Positions 5,483-6,259 of a stretch of DNA of 6,259 bases are shown here, one piece after another. The notes under the pieces were generated by a model. It did no database searches. It had not been told where the DNA came from and was given only the letters and a program-made list of their open reading frames with translations. Position 1 is the stretch's first letter. Each line of letters starts with the position of its first letter. The stretch comes from Anaerolineae bacterium. GTDB lineage: Bacteria > Chloroflexota > Anaerolineae > B4-G1 > SLSP01. The position numbers and the translations under genes were made by a program. The DNA is taken from contig JAIOSN010000231.1 in the NCBI GenBank assembly GCA_021107605.1, positions 1-6,259 of the forward strand, written 5' to 3'.

Positions 5483-5491
5483 AATCAAGGC
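5425..5491 (-). other. Decayed attC-like recombination site (tentative)
   Basis: Read on the minus strand, the segment ends in GAGTTGACGCCGTGTTAGGC, with GTTAGGC (5431-5425) fitting the integron R' core GTTRRRY. The other end starts GCC TTGATTC GCGTTACCCC. The outer GCCT/AGGC (5425-5428 with 5488-5491) can pair, and GCGTCAACTC (5435-5444) matches the reverse complement of GGGGTAACGC (5472-5481) at 7 of 10 positions. The length of 67 bp is in the attC range, and the yidD stop codon overlaps one end, as cassette genes often do. However, the R'' box lacks the AAC trinucleotide, and no second site or integrase is in view. Confidence 0.2.
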
Positions 5492-5694
5492 ACCGGATCA
5501 TCACCTCCAGGATAGAGATAATTGCATCGTTTGAAACGCTTGTAAGCCAAAATACCGCCTTTAATCAGCCCATACTTATTGATCGCCTCGAAAGCATAAG
5601 CGGAACAAGAAGGATGATACCTACAACAAGACTTTTTGTGAGGCGAAATCATCACTTGGTAAAATCTAATTATGAACATAGCTAAGTATTTCAT
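5485..5694 (-). CDS. yidD: Membrane protein insertion efficiency factor YidD
   Basis: A 69-residue, full-length YidD, the small membrane-associated protein that assists YidC-dependent insertion of inner-membrane proteins. The diagnostic block is CRYHPSCSAYAFEA (residues 24-37), with the invariant Cys-rich and HPSCS core. It is preceded by the amphipathic hydrophobic start MKYLAMFIIRFYQVMISP, and followed by GLIKGGILAYKRFKRCN and the standard ending YPGGDDPVP. The ATG at 5694 gives the normal family length; its upstream GAGACGG is only a weak ribosome site. The gene normally sits in the rpmH-rnpA-yidD-yidC cluster, but here it stands alone between a GC-rich repeat block and a divergent gene only 33 bp away. 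Its DNA is noticeably more AT-rich than the genes at 125-5058, which hints at separate ancestry or relocation. Confidence 0.93.
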   Translation of the reverse strand: MKYLAMFIIRFYQVMISPHKKSCCRYHPSCSAYAFEAINKYGLIKGGILAYKRFKRCNYLYPGGDDPVP

Positions 5695-5727
5695 TTAAAC
5701 CGTCTCTATTTCTTAGGAGGTGAAAAA

Positions 5728-6259
5728 GTGTATCAATTAGCAAGAACTGAGAATTGGATACTATTCTTTCGTAGTATTGGATTGGGTACTTTGCCTCGTC
5801 CTTGGTTCGAGAATGTTAACACAAAACTCCATAATAAAATAGACCTATCCACAGAGTTTATTGTTTTTGCCGTGCCAATTTAGCCAGAAAAAAAAGGTTG
5901 TGATAGCCAATCATTACCCAATGATGCTATTGTAGTTCGTAATGTAAAAATTGGCACATTCTCGAAAGGGTTTGAGGATGCAATGAGGTATGGCAATCTA
6001 TCAACAATGGATGATGTAAATACATATTTTGAAGATGGTTTTATGGTTGCGACAGATAGAAGGTTTGTGATAATTTCCACAGATAATGTTGTAGAACGTC
6101 CGTATACCACTGTATACAGAATTGGAATGAAGGAAAATCACTCGATTTACCATAGTAGTTTCATCGAGTTTTCTGATGGGTTGATCTTGAGTGCCGAATT
6201 TTGTTTCCCATTTAACCATTTAGCCGGTTTGGCTGCCTACCAAGCCTCAAGAGAAGGAC
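5728..6259 (+). pseudogene. Gene interrupted by one in-frame TAG; possible bacterial PH-like domain protein (3' end beyond window)
   Basis: The frame opens at GTG 5728 behind a strong Shine-Dalgarno (AGGAGGTGA, 5715-5723). It runs 51 codons (MYQLARTENWILFF...EFIVFAVPI), meets TAG at 5881-5883, and continues in the same frame without another stop to 6259 (125 more codons). In DNA this AT-rich (19/60 G+C on 6001-6060) so long an open frame is unlikely by chance, so the two parts probably belong to one gene. The part after the stop contains DGFMVATDRRFVIIS, RPYTTVYRIG and FIEFSDGLILSAEFCFPF. That strand pattern resembles small bacterial PH-like domains (G.L..T..R.I, then a Y..I strand and an I.F.DG strand); this is an inference. 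The nearest downstream ATG is 5983, with no good ribosome site. A CAG-to-TAG change, a sequencing error or stop readthrough could explain it. The protein is not otherwise recognised. Confidence 0.65.

Noticed and set aside
5881..5883. TAG as a pyrrolysine codon
   Set aside because: There is no sign of a methylamine methyltransferase, and pyrrolysine machinery cannot be checked here. A nonsense change or error is simpler.
5880..6219. Minus-strand open frames at 5880-6110 and 6001-6219
   Set aside because: Neither has a ribosome site or recognisable content. The plus-strand frame from 5728 covers the same DNA with a strong start signal and protein-like strand patterns.

Overview
The window looks like a stretch of chromosome from an uncultured bacterium, most likely a member of Chloroflexota. 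This is an inference. It rests on the caspase-like protein with an FDQRGQ...GPQ.NVAGD linker, the TmGalA-like GH36 enzyme, and the dispersed intergenic repeats (10-bp CGCGAATGGA units, ACCGCTAAG elements, 7-bp AACCTTC units, ACCACAGAGACAC arms). No rRNA or other marker gene is present to settle it.

Positions 1-1673: a caspase-like effector (125-1453) is preceded by three kinds of short intergenic repeat. It is followed by a copy of one of them, folded into a minus-strand terminator-like hairpin (1466-1508), and by a long inverted repeat (1550-1615). The effector has a caspase/metacaspase protease domain with a visible His/Cys dyad, a glycine-rich beta linker, and a C-terminal charged helical domain that looks like an adaptor or effector-associated domain. 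No partner NTPase is in view.

Positions 1674-5058: a DUF456 membrane protein (1674-2168, minus) diverges from a two-gene operon on the plus strand. The operon holds a 109-residue, three-helix membrane protein of unknown function (2345-2674) and a cytoplasmic GH36 alpha-galactosidase-type hydrolase (2680-5058). The ribosome binding site of the hydrolase lies in the last codons of the small gene, so the two are probably translationally coupled.

Positions 5059-5484: gene-free. This stretch holds four ~40-bp spaced repeats with conserved TATGCGG and ATAA anchors (5103-5250), a weak terminator candidate, and a very GC-rich, hairpin-dense block (about 5322-5482). Part of that block resembles a decayed integron attC site.

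Positions 5485-6259: base composition drops sharply to AT-rich. A complete yidD (minus) faces away from a gene with a strong Shine-Dalgarno and GTG start at 5728. That gene is interrupted after 51 codons by a single in-frame TAG and then stays open for 125 codons to the window edge. It may be a recent pseudogene, a sequencing error or a readthrough gene; its second half resembles a bacterial PH-like domain.

The genes do not form one obvious pathway. The points most worth following up are the orphan caspase effector, the TAG-interrupted gene and the two repeat regions between 5100 and 5490.
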